Positions 1-7,800 of a stretch of 8,796 bases of DNA are shown piece by piece; within the stretch, counting starts at the first letter, position 1, and every line of letters begins with the position of its first letter. The position numbers were made by a program, and so were the translations under genes. A model generated the notes under the pieces. It searched no databases. It was not told the DNA's origin and saw nothing but the letters and a program-made list of their open reading frames with translations. Source of the DNA: Planctomicrobium sp. GTDB taxonomy: Bacteria > Planctomycetota > Planctomycetia > Planctomycetales > Planctomycetaceae. Location of the stretch: positions 1 to 8,796 of the forward strand of contig JABJMI010000407.1 in NCBI GenBank assembly GCA_018659505.1, read 5' to 3'.

Positions 1-576
1 GCTGCCACGAAAAGTGTCGTTGAACAAGCTCTGTTCTATCGTGCCTTGCTAGAACAGATTGCGGGACAACCCGCCTTAGCAGGACGTTTAGATGACCTCG
101 CAACCAAAATGAACACCGCTTTAACGCTAGAGATTCCGGCTGAATTGACGGAGAAGATTTCAAAAGCTGGTACCATCTACTGGGCAGGACGCAATGATGG
201 AGTAGCTGAAGAACTCACGTTAAAAACGAATGAGATCACCCGCAAACAGTCCGACTTCCTGGAAGGAACGTACGCGGTCCACGGCGTTGAAGAAGTCATG
301 AACGCTGATGATGTCGTTCTGTGGGTTGATCCTTATCCCGATTCAGAAGACAAGTTTGCAGATGTATTGGAGAAAGGTGTCGGCTTAACGATCATTGCTA
401 TTGCGGATCACAAGACACGCTTCCCAACCATTCAAATTCCTGATGCTGGTGACTTGTCTCCGTTTGTGCAAATGTGTGCCGGCTGGAATGTGATGGTCGA
501 AGCGGGAATCTCACTCGGTATCGATCTCGATAAACCAGAACGAGCACGCAAAGTCGGTAATGAATTCGAGGGCTAA
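1..576 (+). CDS. SIS-domain sugar-phosphate isomerase (GlmS isomerase-like), C-terminal part
   Basis: The frame is open from base 1 to the TAA at 574-576, so 191 C-terminal codons are visible and the start lies to the left. The first residues (TKSVVEQALFYRALLEQIAG) resemble the helix after the first SIS half in GlmS-type proteins. A second SIS half follows: WAGRND at about residues 61-66, LKTNEITRK at 74-82, HG at 94-95, and the closing LDKPERARKV near 176-185, which matches the dvDqPRnLAK ending of GlmS. A Glu (about 78, in LKTNEI) and a His (about 94) are 16 residues apart, the same spacing as catalytic Glu488 and His504 of E. coli GlmS, which suggests an active aldose-ketose isomerase or deaminase. 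Whether a glutaminase domain precedes it cannot be seen, and the substrate is unknown (GlmS, AgaS or FrlB type). The protein is likely cytoplasmic. Confidence 0.8.
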   Translation, partial: AATKSVVEQALFYRALLEQIAGQPALAGRLDDLATKMNTALTLEIPAELTEKISKAGTIYWAGRNDGVAEELTLKTNEITRKQSDFLEGTYAVHGVEEVMNADDVVLWVDPYPDSEDKFADVLEKGVGLTIIAIADHKTRFPTIQIPDAGDLSPFVQMCAGWNVMVEAGISLGIDLDKPERARKVGNEFEG

Positions 577-584
577 AAGCATTC

Positions 585-619
585 TGTTTTGCCAGACATT
601 TGAAGTGTCTGGCAAAACA
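585..619 (+). repeat. Perfect hairpin between SIS gene and recQ; possible terminator, member of a repeat family
   Basis: The arms 585-598 (TGTTTTGCCAGACA) and 606-619 (TGTCTGGCAAAACA) are exactly complementary over 14 bp. The stem can extend by one G-T wobble and one A-T pair to a 3-nt loop. It begins 9 bp after the SIS stop codon. The downstream tail (ATATTTGAG) has no long T-run, so a classic intrinsic terminator is only possible, not certain. The element is strongly similar to the hairpin at 2864-2895. Confidence 0.75.
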
Positions 620-638
620 ATATTTGAGATTTCGATTC

Positions 639-2834
639 ATGACGCAAACTGAGCAAGCAACTCAACAACTCGCTGACGCCCTCAAAAAATACTGGGGCTA
701 CGAATCGTTTCACGATTTGCAACTGCCAGCAATGTCGGCAGTTTTGGAGGATCGTGATTCGCTGGTTGTGTTGCCGACTGGTGGTGGAAAGTCTCTCTGT
801 TATCAGGCTCCGGCTGTCTGTCGAGATGGCATGGCGATTGTCATTTCGCCTTTGATTTCATTGATGAAAGACCAAGTCGATGCCCTGAAAGCGAACGGGA
901 TTTCGGCTGCGCTCATTAACAGTACGCTTTCTAATGCAGAAAAGTGGAATGTTGCTGAGCAGATTAAAGCTGGGGAATTAAAGCTGCTCTATCTTGCTCC
1001 TGAAAGAATAGGTGCCGGGAAATTACTCGACTTACTTTCCGAGACAAAGATCTCCTTCATTGCCATTGATGAAGCACATTGTATTAGCCAGTGGGGGCAC
1101 GATTTCCGACCGCATTATCGGGAACTTAAACGTCTCCGTGAACGCTTCGCTGGTGTTAGTTTGCATGCCTATACTGCGACAGCGACCGAGCGAGTTCGTG
1201 AAGATATTCAAGGACAGTTAGGACTGGAAGATCCTGAGGTATTAGTCGGCAGCTTTGATCGACCGAATCTGTATTATCGTGTCGCGAAGAAGAACAGCGT
1301 CATCAATCAAATCCAGGATGTGATCGGGCGTCATCCTGATGGAGCGGGAATCGTCTACTGCATTAGCCGGAAAGAAGTTGAAAGAGTCACGCTGCAATTG
1401 CAGGCATTCGGTTTCAAAGCCGCCTCTTATCATGCTGGGATGGATGACGTAGACCGAAGTGCGAATCAAGAAGCTTTCATCAAGGATGAAATTCAGATCA
1501 TCGTCGCGACCGTCGCTTTTGGAATGGGGATCGACAAGCCTGATGTCCGCTTTGTGATTCACACCGGTATCCCCAAAACGGTCGAAAATTATCAACAGGA
1601 AACCGGACGTGCAGGGCGAGATGGATTGGATTCAGAATGCCACCTTTTCTACGGTGGCAATGACTTTCGCACCTGGAAAATGATCTTCTCGGATCAGCCA
1701 CCGAAAGTTCAAAAGGAGTCACTTGCTTCGCTGCAATCGATGATGGATTTTTGCCATAACATTAGCTGTCGACATCGTAGTCTGGTTCGCCATTTCGGTC
1801 AGGAACTTGAGAAGGATTGCGAAACGAATTGTGATATCTGCACAGGCGATATTAAGCTCGTCGAAGATGCTCAAAAGATTAGCCAGATGATTCTGTCCTC
1901 GGTTTACCGGCAGCAAGAACGATTCGGCAGTAAGTATACGGCTCAAGTTTTGAAGGGTTCCGAAGATGAACGGATTCAGACAAACGGTCACGATCAGTTA
2001 AGTACGTTCGGGTTATTAGCAGCGTATACATTAAAAATAATTCAGGACTGGATCGGTCAACTGGTCGGGCAAGGCTTTCTGATTCAAGATGAGAGTGATG
2101 GCTATTCGATACTCAAGATTTCGACGACAGGACAGAAGCTTCTTAAAGGAGAGATCGTCCCTAAATTGATCCAACCAGAAGCCAAATCATCGGCATCATC
2201 CTCCAGCTCCAAATCCACTAAAACTCGTTCGATGGTCGGCGTTGATGATGGACTGTTCTCGGCACTCAGAGAATTGCGAACCACGAAAGCCCGTGAGAAA
2301 GAGGTTCCTCCATATGTCGTATTCGGCGATGCTGCGTTAATCGACATGGCACGACGAAGACCCTCCAACGCAACGAAATTCCTTGAAGTTCAAGGAGTCG
2401 GGCAAAAGAAATGCGAAGAGTACAGCGAAGAATTCCTGGCTGTCATTAAGGAATACAGCGAATCGAATCAGCTTGATTTAGATAATGATAAAGTCTCGTA
2501 TGATGATTCTTCACCAATAGAAGAGAAACCACCAACTGCCGGTAGCATTGAGTCGTTTCCATTTTTTGAAGAAGGTTTGAGTGTCGAAGAAGTCGCTACT
2601 AAAGTCGGTCGTGCCACATCAACGACATACGGCTATCTCACCGATTATATTCGTAACCGAAAAGTGAGTGATCCTTCACCTTGGGTTGATTCGGCAATTG
2701 CTTCCCGGGTGGAAGCTGCCATCGCAGAGATCAAACCGACACGATTGAAGTTGCTCTACTTACATTTCGAAGAAGAGATCGACTACAAAGACTTGCGAAT
2801 TGTTTATGAATGTTTTCGCAATCGAGAACAATAA
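639..2834 (+). CDS. recQ: ATP-dependent DNA helicase RecQ
   Basis: This is a 731-residue 3'-to-5' superfamily 2 helicase of recombination and replication-fork repair. Visible motifs are Walker A LPTGGGKS (45-52), DEAH (144-147) followed by the RecQ aromatic-rich loop CISQWGHDFRPHY, motif III TATAT, motif V ATVAFGMGIDKPDV, and motif VI QETGRAGRDG (from 320). The RecQ zinc-site cysteines are C377, C394, C398 and C401. The spacing between C394 and C398 is three residues, where E. coli RecQ has two. A winged-helix RQC region follows, then a Ser/Lys-rich linker (about 517-530), an HRDC domain (about 537-610), an acidic linker, and a C-terminal helix-turn-helix domain (about 640-725; EGLSVEEVATKVGRATSTTYGYL) of the type found at RecQ C-termini. 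The ATG at 639 is chosen because the upstream TTG at 600 lies inside the hairpin and would add 13 residues unlike RecQ. No good Shine-Dalgarno is seen. The gap to the SIS gene is 62 bp. Its 3' end converges on the kinase gene. Confidence 0.96.
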   Translation: MTQTEQATQQLADALKKYWGYESFHDLQLPAMSAVLEDRDSLVVLPTGGGKSLCYQAPAVCRDGMAIVISPLISLMKDQVDALKANGISAALINSTLSNAEKWNVAEQIKAGELKLLYLAPERIGAGKLLDLLSETKISFIAIDEAHCISQWGHDFRPHYRELKRLRERFAGVSLHAYTATATERVREDIQGQLGLEDPEVLVGSFDRPNLYYRVAKKNSVINQIQDVIGRHPDGAGIVYCISRKEVERVTLQLQAFGFKAASYHAGMDDVDRSANQEAFIKDEIQIIVATVAFGMGIDKPDVRFVIHTGIPKTVENYQQETGRAGRDGLDSECHLFYGGNDFRTWKMIFSDQPPKVQKESLASLQSMMDFCHNISCRHRSLVRHFGQELEKDCETNCDICTGDIKLVEDAQKISQMILSSVYRQQERFGSKYTAQVLKGSEDERIQTNGHDQLSTFGLLAAYTLKIIQDWIGQLVGQGFLIQDESDGYSILKISTTGQKLLKGEIVPKLIQPEAKSSASSSSSKSTKTRSMVGVDDGLFSALRELRTTKAREKEVPPYVVFGDAALIDMARRRPSNATKFLEVQGVGQKKCEEYSEEFLAVIKEYSESNQLDLDNDKVSYDDSSPIEEKPPTAGSIESFPFFEEGLSVEEVATKVGRATSTTYGYLTDYIRNRKVSDPSPWVDSAIASRVEAAIAEIKPTRLKLLYLHFEEEIDYKDLRIVYECFRNREQ

Positions 2835-2863
2835 ATCGGTTCTATGAAGAATATTTTTTGAGC

Positions 2864-2895
2864 TTGCCCCACACTTTAAGTGTAGGGCTAAACAA
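2864..2895. repeat. Imperfect hairpin between convergent recQ and kinase genes; same family as 585-619
   Basis: The arms 2866-2875 (GCCCCACACT) and 2879-2888 (AGTGTAGGGC) pair with one C-A mismatch around a 3-nt loop (TTA). The element lies in the 67-bp gap between the recQ and kinase stop codons and could act as a shared barrier to transcription. Neither side has a convincing T-run. Aligned in the same orientation with 589-620, it is identical at 25 of 32 positions, including the flanking AAACAA. Confidence 0.7.
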
Positions 2896-2901
2896 ATTCT
2901 T

Positions 2902-5469
2902 TTACGGAGCAACTGCTCCGATGTAGTTTCGACCGTCAACCGGTGATGAAGAGTTGACTGCCGATTGCGGCTTTAGAAAGTCCGCAGACTCCGGATCGGT
3001 CGACTTGAACTCGATATCTTCCGCTCCCAGCTTGCCGTTTTCTGTAAAGATGTTAAGCCAGTTGGACGACTCTTGTTCCTCTCCAGATGTCCAATTCGAT
3101 TGTGGATTGATTGCTCCCGTGGAAAGCTGTTGCAGCGAGACATTCTCAACTTCTGTGGAAACTTCAAAACCGTTCCCGTTTACGAAAAGATTCTGAATGA
3201 ATGTGATGCCTGAACTCGCTGGGACGGGACCGGATTCAAATTGGATGCCGCGTCCAAATTCGTGAAAGGTGTTGTTCGCAATTTTGACCTCACTAATATC
3301 GTGCCCTTTACCAGCGAAGGTGATTCCAGATAGAGTCTTATGAAAGATACACTGTGAGATGTTCACATCCCAGGTTGACCCTTGCGGGCTTGAAAAGAGG
3401 ATCCCTTTCGACATTGGACCGATGAAGCGACAGCCCTGAATGTTCAGAAGTCGAGTGTTAGTGGTCTCGCTACTTTCACAACGAATTCCGGAGGCAGAAT
3501 CTTTACTCGCTTCAAATCGACAGTTCGAGATCGTCAGCGGCTGTCCAACTAATCCGCTCGCTCCACTTGCATGCACTCCAACTTCAGTCAGGTTGATGAA
3601 CGATAAATTTTGCAGGGATGTCCCTGTCAGATATCCAGATAACTCAATTCCCACGGGTTGATCAGTGCAGTCAATCTTAAAATTCGAGATCGTCAATTCT
3701 TCGATGGAATCAAGAGTAATAACCGGTCCCGAACTGCTCTTCAAAACGGGAAGCTTCGGTCCTTCTCCGCGAATTAGCAGCGGCTGTGGTAATGTCTCAA
3801 ATCCAGAATTGACAATCCTCAACGAGTCCTCAATTGTTTGATTAGCAGAGACTCTGATTTCATGAATCTTTGCTGCCGATTCAGAATTATTCGAGTCCAG
3901 CAGATAATTGATAGCGTCACTGATCAACGTGAAATCGCCCTGTGGTCCCACCACGATGACTGTTTCGTTCTTTAGTTTTTTGATTGTCACCTGGACAATC
4001 GGCGGCGGGTTTGGGCCGACGATCTCAGTTTTCTTGGGGTCTGAGTCGCGGGTAAACGTATAGATGGCTGCAAGCCCTGCGATGATTGCCACTGCGAAAA
4101 GGATGGCATTGATCGGTTTCATCCCGAGGTTTTTTTTAAGCTGCTTTCTGGAAGCTTGACTGTTGATCGTCTTTTTTGAAGAGACGATGGATGATGCTCC
4201 CGAATTAAAAACGCTGACACCTGAATCGGATGGAGACTTTTCTTGATTGTATGCTTTTGAGGCTTGTCTCGAATTGGTAGGACTCTCAGCGTTCTCCCCG
4301 GAGTTTACATCAAGATGCGAGAGGAATTCGCTGATGGCTCCGGTTGGATTATCCGTGCTTGAATCGGGTGCTTCAGGATCGATGATAATATGTGGGAATG
4401 AATCAGAACTTTCCTCGGCGTCGGGATGGTCGAGCCAATTTTGTAACTGTTCGGCAACCTCGGCAGCCGTTTGAATTCGGTTTTCAGGATCTTTTTGCAT
4501 CATCTTGTTGATGATTTTGACTAGTTCCGATGGGATTCCTTCTCGCAGTTCGTTGAGGTCCGGCGGTTGCTTGCTTTGGTGTGCGAGGAGTCTTTGGGCG
4601 AGAGTTCCTTCATCGAAAGGAGGGCGACCAGTCAAGAGGAAATAGAAGGTGCAACCAAGAGCGTAGATATCAGCTCGGCTATCAACGAGATGGCTGTCGA
4701 CCGCTTGTTCGGGGGCGAGGTAATCCGCCGTCCCGAGGACTTTTTCTTCGTTCTCCAGCGTGACAGAGAAGTCTTTATTTTCCTGAAGGACCATCGCCAG
4801 CCCCAAGTCCATCAGTTTGACCGTGCCTGTGTTGTCGATCAGGAAGTTTCCGGGCTTGATATCGCGGTGAACCATGCCAGCTTCGTGGGCATGTTCTAGC
4901 CCCAAGGCACCTTGACGGATATATTCGGCAGCTTGAGTTGGAGCGAGCGGACCTTTCGTTTTGACGAGTTCGTAGAAATTCAGACCGGTCACATATTCCA
5001 TGACGAGGAAGTGAATCTCCATCTCGCCATCGGTCTCGTGATCGACATCGTACGCCCGCACAATATTTCGATGATCGAGTGCTGCAACCGCCTGTGCCTC
5101 TCGATAAAACCGCGGCAGATATGAACTGTCGGTAACCAACTTGTAAGGCAAAACTTTCACAGCACACTGCCGCTTCATATTGATATGCTCAGCCAGATAG
5201 ACCGAACTCATCCCCCCTTTGCCGATCAAACGCAACAGTTTGTATTTGCCGAGAAAGAAACCTTTGTGCTTCCCTTTGAGCAGTTTCGAGGCATGCCAGC
5301 TTGTAATCAGCTTCTTTTCAACAAGTGCCGCTGCAAACCCTTCTAGAGTAGGGGGTTCTACAACTTCGGTATATTGTGATGCCGCTGAGTGAGCAACAGA
5401 TTCCTCAACGAGTCCACTCTGTTTCAGGACTGTTAGGAATTTCTCAATGTCAGCGCTCGTCAAGCTCAT
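2902..5469 (-). CDS. Transmembrane Ser/Thr protein kinase with beta-helix ectodomain
   Basis: The protein has 855 residues. An N-terminal helical region (1-72) resembles the helper segment common in planctomycete kinases. The kinase domain (about 75-346) keeps every key element: glycine loop GKGGMSSVY (83-91), Lys105 in CAVKV, Glu124 of helix C, catalytic loop HRDIKPGN (201-208), DLG (221-223) in place of DFG, and APE (252-254). It should therefore be active and of RD type. A Ser/Asp/Pro-rich linker (about 350-450) leads to one hydrophobic helix (about 453-472, with Lys/Arg-rich residues before it). The rest (about 500-855) starts like a pectate-lyase-type fold (VVGPQGDFTLISDAI) and shows about seven beta-helix coils, so kinase-in, sensor-out topology is expected. 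The ligand is unknown. The start is ATG at 5467-5469 with no clear ribosome-binding site. It is divergent from ilvB and convergent with recQ. Confidence 0.92.
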   Translation of the reverse strand: MSLTSADIEKFLTVLKQSGLVEESVAHSAASQYTEVVEPPTLEGFAAALVEKKLITSWHASKLLKGKHKGFFLGKYKLLRLIGKGGMSSVYLAEHINMKRQCAVKVLPYKLVTDSSYLPRFYREAQAVAALDHRNIVRAYDVDHETDGEMEIHFLVMEYVTGLNFYELVKTKGPLAPTQAAEYIRQGALGLEHAHEAGMVHRDIKPGNFLIDNTGTVKLMDLGLAMVLQENKDFSVTLENEEKVLGTADYLAPEQAVDSHLVDSRADIYALGCTFYFLLTGRPPFDEGTLAQRLLAHQSKQPPDLNELREGIPSELVKIINKMMQKDPENRIQTAAEVAEQLQNWLDHPDAEESSDSFPHIIIDPEAPDSSTDNPTGAISEFLSHLDVNSGENAESPTNSRQASKAYNQEKSPSDSGVSVFNSGASSIVSSKKTINSQASRKQLKKNLGMKPINAILFAVAIIAGLAAIYTFTRDSDPKKTEIVGPNPPPIVQVTIKKLKNETVIVVGPQGDFTLISDAINYLLDSNNSESAAKIHEIRVSANQTIEDSLRIVNSGFETLPQPLLIRGEGPKLPVLKSSSGPVITLDSIEELTISNFKIDCTDQPVGIELSGYLTGTSLQNLSFINLTEVGVHASGASGLVGQPLTISNCRFEASKDSASGIRCESSETTNTRLLNIQGCRFIGPMSKGILFSSPQGSTWDVNISQCIFHKTLSGITFAGKGHDISEVKIANNTFHEFGRGIQFESGPVPASSGITFIQNLFVNGNGFEVSTEVENVSLQQLSTGAINPQSNWTSGEEQESSNWLNIFTENGKLGAEDIEFKSTDPESADFLKPQSAVNSSSPVDGRNYIGAVAP

Positions 5470-5628
5470 TGAACCGATTCACGTGAAGCGAGGGGGTTCT
5501 TGTTTTCAACAATTATCGGGTTTCAGTTCAGTACGAATGTAATTTTCGCAAAACCCCTGAACCTGCTGAGGCCCTCAAATGTCCCCTGATCTTTCCGATG
5601 TGGTAAGGATATGTTGCAGTTTCACTCG

Positions 5629-5763
5629 CTGTACAGGCAAGTCTACCAAGAATGTGAACTGAGGTAAGAACTTATGTGAATTGTGACGAGGTTCCAGGCG
5701 AACCGATTACCGATATTGAGCATTACAGCGAGAGGACCACAAGAATTCTGGAAACCTGTACAG
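5629..5763. repeat. Two copies of the palindrome CTGTACAG upstream of ilvB
   Basis: The 8-bp perfect palindrome CTGTACAG occurs at 5629-5636 and 5756-5763, centres 127 bp apart. With one further base (CTGTACAGG, read on opposite strands) the match is 9 bp. The right copy sits in the loop of a 6-bp stem 31 bp before the TATAAT box. They could be operator sites. A third copy at 8334-8341 is inside the aroF coding region, which weakens the case. Confidence 0.3.
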
Positions 5764-5793
5764 ATTCCAGTCGTCTCCGCTAGGGTTCTTCGT

Positions 5794-5799
5794 TATAAT
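5794..5799 (+). promoter_or_regulatory. Candidate -10 box for ilvB
   Basis: A perfect TATAAT lies about 120 bp upstream of the preferred ilvB start. At 16-18 bp spacing there is no recognisable -35 hexamer (TCGTCT at 5771-5776) and no extended -10 TG, so the promoter would need an activator or be weak. The position upstream of a biosynthetic gene is sensible, but a six-base match alone is modest evidence. Confidence 0.35.
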
Positions 5800-5921
5800 G
5801 CCGGATTCTCAGGACTTCCCTTCAGGCTCAACATTTGAGAAGATGTTCTGCGAAAACAGAGTTGACTCGCTCCAATTTCACATGGAGCATGCTTAATACG
5901 ATTAAAGAAAAAGGTAGAGCT

Positions 5922-7739
5922 GTGGCGACTGCGATCGAACCGAAAACGGAACAAGGCACCATGACAGGTGCGGAAATACTCGTCGAATCACTTATTCGTC
6001 AGGGTTCCGAGTCCGTGTTCGCATATCCGGGCGGTGCAAGTATGCCGCTGCATCAGGCATTGCGAAAGTACCGTGACCGCATCCGTGCGATTCTTCCCCG
6101 TCACGAACAAGGGGGAGGCTTCGCTGCTCAAGGTGTCTCTCGCACAAGTTCAGAAGTTGGCGTCTGTATGGCGACTAGCGGTCCCGGTGCAACCAACCTT
6201 GTAACAGCAATCGCTGATGCGAAGATGGATAGCATCCCGATGATCGCTGTCACCGGTCAAGTTCCGCAGAAAGTGATCGGTTCCGACGCTTTTCAGGAAA
6301 CACCGATTGTCGAAATCGCTCGAGCGGTGACCAAACATCATTATATGATCACTGCTGACGATCCAGATGATGAAGAGTCGGTCCAAGAGGCACTCCGTAG
6401 TATTCCGCGGATTGTGAAGGAAGCCTACTTCATTGCTCAAACGGGACGAAAAGGTCCAGTACTGATCGACTTCCCTAAGAACATTCAGCTGGCAGCCTCG
6501 ACTGGGGACATCGACTTCGATCCACCGATGTTCCTGCCTGGGTATCATCCCGAACGTCGTCAAGTTGCTCAGGAACAAATCAATCAAGTCATCGCAGCGA
6601 TTCGTCGTTCGAAGAAACCGATCCTGTATGTTGGTGGCGGATGTATCGCATCTGGTGCGGCTGAAGAGCTGACGAAGTTCGCAAAAGCCTCGAACATTCC
6701 CGTAACCATGACTTGTATGGGACTTGGTTCGTTCCCAGGTGATGACCCGCAGTCTTTGCATATGCTCGGCATGCACGGAACAGTTTATTCCAACTATGCT
6801 GTCGACGAAGCCGACTTGCTATTGGCATTCGGTGTTCGCTTTGATGATCGTGTGACTGGTAAGTTGGAAGAATTCGCCAAGCATGGAAAGATTGTGCATG
6901 TCGATGTTGACCCATCCGAGATGCACAAAAACAAACAGGCACATATTCCGATCATTGCCGATTTGAAAATCTTCCTGGAAGCATTGAATGAATCATTCAC
7001 AAAAAAAGACATCCCTGAGACCACCGAGTGGTGGGAAAAAATTAACGGCTGGAAAGAAAAGCATCCGCTGAAATATGCTGATGCTGGTGACTTCATCCTT
7101 CCGCAATACGCAATTGAAGAACTCTGGACGCAGACTATCGAACGCAACCCGTACATCTGCGTTGGAGTCGGTCAGCATCAAATGTTCGCTGCCCAGTTTT
7201 ATAAGTTCCGCAAGCCGGATCGCTGGCTCTCTAGTTCAGGGTTAGGAACAATGGGCTTTGGACTCCCCGCTGCAATGGGAGTGCAAACTGTTCATCCCGA
7301 CTCGTTGGTTGTTGATATCGATGGCGATGGTTCCATCCTGATGAACATTCAGGAACTGGCGACGCTGCACTGTGAAAAATTACCCGTTAAGATCCTGTTG
7401 TTGAACAATCAGCACCTCGGTATGGTTGTTCAATGGGAAGATCGCTTCATGGATGGAAAACGTGCCAACACTTACCTCGGACCTGTCGATCATCCCGAAG
7501 CATTAGGCGAAGGCGAAGGCGGACACTACGAAGAAACGTATCCGAACTTCGTGCAAATGGCAGAAAGCTTTGGTCTGAAAGCCAAACAAGTTCGCAGCAA
7601 GAAAGACTTCCCTGCTGCACTGAAGGAAATGCTCGATAGCGATGGTCCCTACCTGTTAGACGTTGTTTGTCCTTATCAAGCACACGTGCTGCCGATGATC
7701 CCGGCTGGTGGAACCGCTCGCGACATTATTACCGATTAG
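5922..7739 (+). CDS. ilvB: Acetolactate synthase (acetohydroxyacid synthase) large, catalytic subunit
   Basis: The enzyme joins two pyruvates, or pyruvate and 2-oxobutyrate, in the first common step of valine, leucine and isoleucine synthesis; it uses thiamine diphosphate, Mg and FAD. From the GTG at 5922 it has 605 residues. Visible are the N-terminal ThDP domain with [10 protein letters not shown], catalytic Glu62 in LPRHEQGGG, and [15 protein letters not shown]; the central FAD/Rossmann domain (about 205-350; [16 protein letters not shown]); and the C-terminal ThDP domain with [15 protein letters not shown] (439-453) and the metal motif GDGS (468-471) to NN (495-496). Start choice: GTG 5922 has AAGG/AGGTAG seven or so bases upstream and gives MATAIEPK; the alternative ATG 5889 has GGAG only one base away. 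Two insertions relative to E. coli IlvI occur near 148-159 and 520-540. No small subunit ilvN follows; a terminator does. Confidence 0.94.
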   Translation: MATAIEPKTEQGTMTGAEILVESLIRQGSESVFAYPGGASMPLHQALRKYRDRIRAILPRHEQGGGFAAQGVSRTSSEVGVCMATSGPGATNLVTAIADAKMDSIPMIAVTGQVPQKVIGSDAFQETPIVEIARAVTKHHYMITADDPDDEESVQEALRSIPRIVKEAYFIAQTGRKGPVLIDFPKNIQLAASTGDIDFDPPMFLPGYHPERRQVAQEQINQVIAAIRRSKKPILYVGGGCIASGAAEELTKFAKASNIPVTMTCMGLGSFPGDDPQSLHMLGMHGTVYSNYAVDEADLLLAFGVRFDDRVTGKLEEFAKHGKIVHVDVDPSEMHKNKQAHIPIIADLKIFLEALNESFTKKDIPETTEWWEKINGWKEKHPLKYADAGDFILPQYAIEELWTQTIERNPYICVGVGQHQMFAAQFYKFRKPDRWLSSSGLGTMGFGLPAAMGVQTVHPDSLVVDIDGDGSILMNIQELATLHCEKLPVKILLLNNQHLGMVVQWEDRFMDGKRANTYLGPVDHPEALGEGEGGHYEETYPNFVQMAESFGLKAKQVRSKKDFPAALKEMLDSDGPYLLDVVCPYQAHVLPMIPAGGTARDIITD

Positions 7740-7751
7740 AAACGAACCGCT

Positions 7752-7800
7752 GTTGACGCTGAGCAACCCAAGACGTAGCATCAGCGTCAACTCATTTAAA
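7752..7800 (+). terminator. Probable terminator of ilvB
   Basis: The arms 7752-7762 (GTTGACGCTGA) and 7781-7791 (TCAGCGTCAAC) are an 11-bp perfect inverted repeat with an 18-nt loop. The stem begins 12 bp after the ilvB stop and is followed by an A/T-rich tail ending in TTTT. The loop is larger than usual and the T-tract is interrupted, so efficiency is uncertain. Confidence 0.6.

Larger units (their letters stand above)
5470..5921. other. Divergent intergenic region between kinase gene and ilvB
   Basis: About 450 bp with no convincing gene. It must hold the promoters of the leftward kinase gene and rightward ilvB. Visible items are a TATAAT at 5794-5799 for ilvB; a GATAAT (minus strand, 5512-5517) without a matching -35 for the kinase; two copies of CTGTACAG (5629-5636, 5756-5763); a pair of direct repeats ATGTGAAyTG (5652-5661, 5674-5683); and a 6-bp stem CTGGAA/TTCCAG (5748-5770) enclosing the second CTGTACAG. 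No riboswitch or T-box pattern was recognised. Confidence 0.6.

Noticed and set aside
600..638. Upstream TTG start for recQ
   Set aside because: It lies in the loop of the 585-619 hairpin and adds 13 residues not typical of RecQ. ATG 639 gives the expected N-terminus.
2905..2920. Hairpin CGGAGC-AACT-GCTCCG at the kinase gene 3' end
   Set aside because: It lies within the last codons (Gly-Ala-Val-Ala-Pro) next to the stop, with no T-run on either strand. A short stem of this kind can arise by chance.
5843..5896. Short leader frame before ilvB as a branched-chain attenuation peptide
   Set aside because: It has only one Val, one Leu and no Ile, and no terminator/antiterminator pair is visible before ilvB.
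6150..6776. A 208-codon minus-strand open frame
   Set aside because: Fully antisense to the well-supported ilvB reading frame. The sequence is shadow-like, rich in Arg, His and Cys, without recognisable domains.
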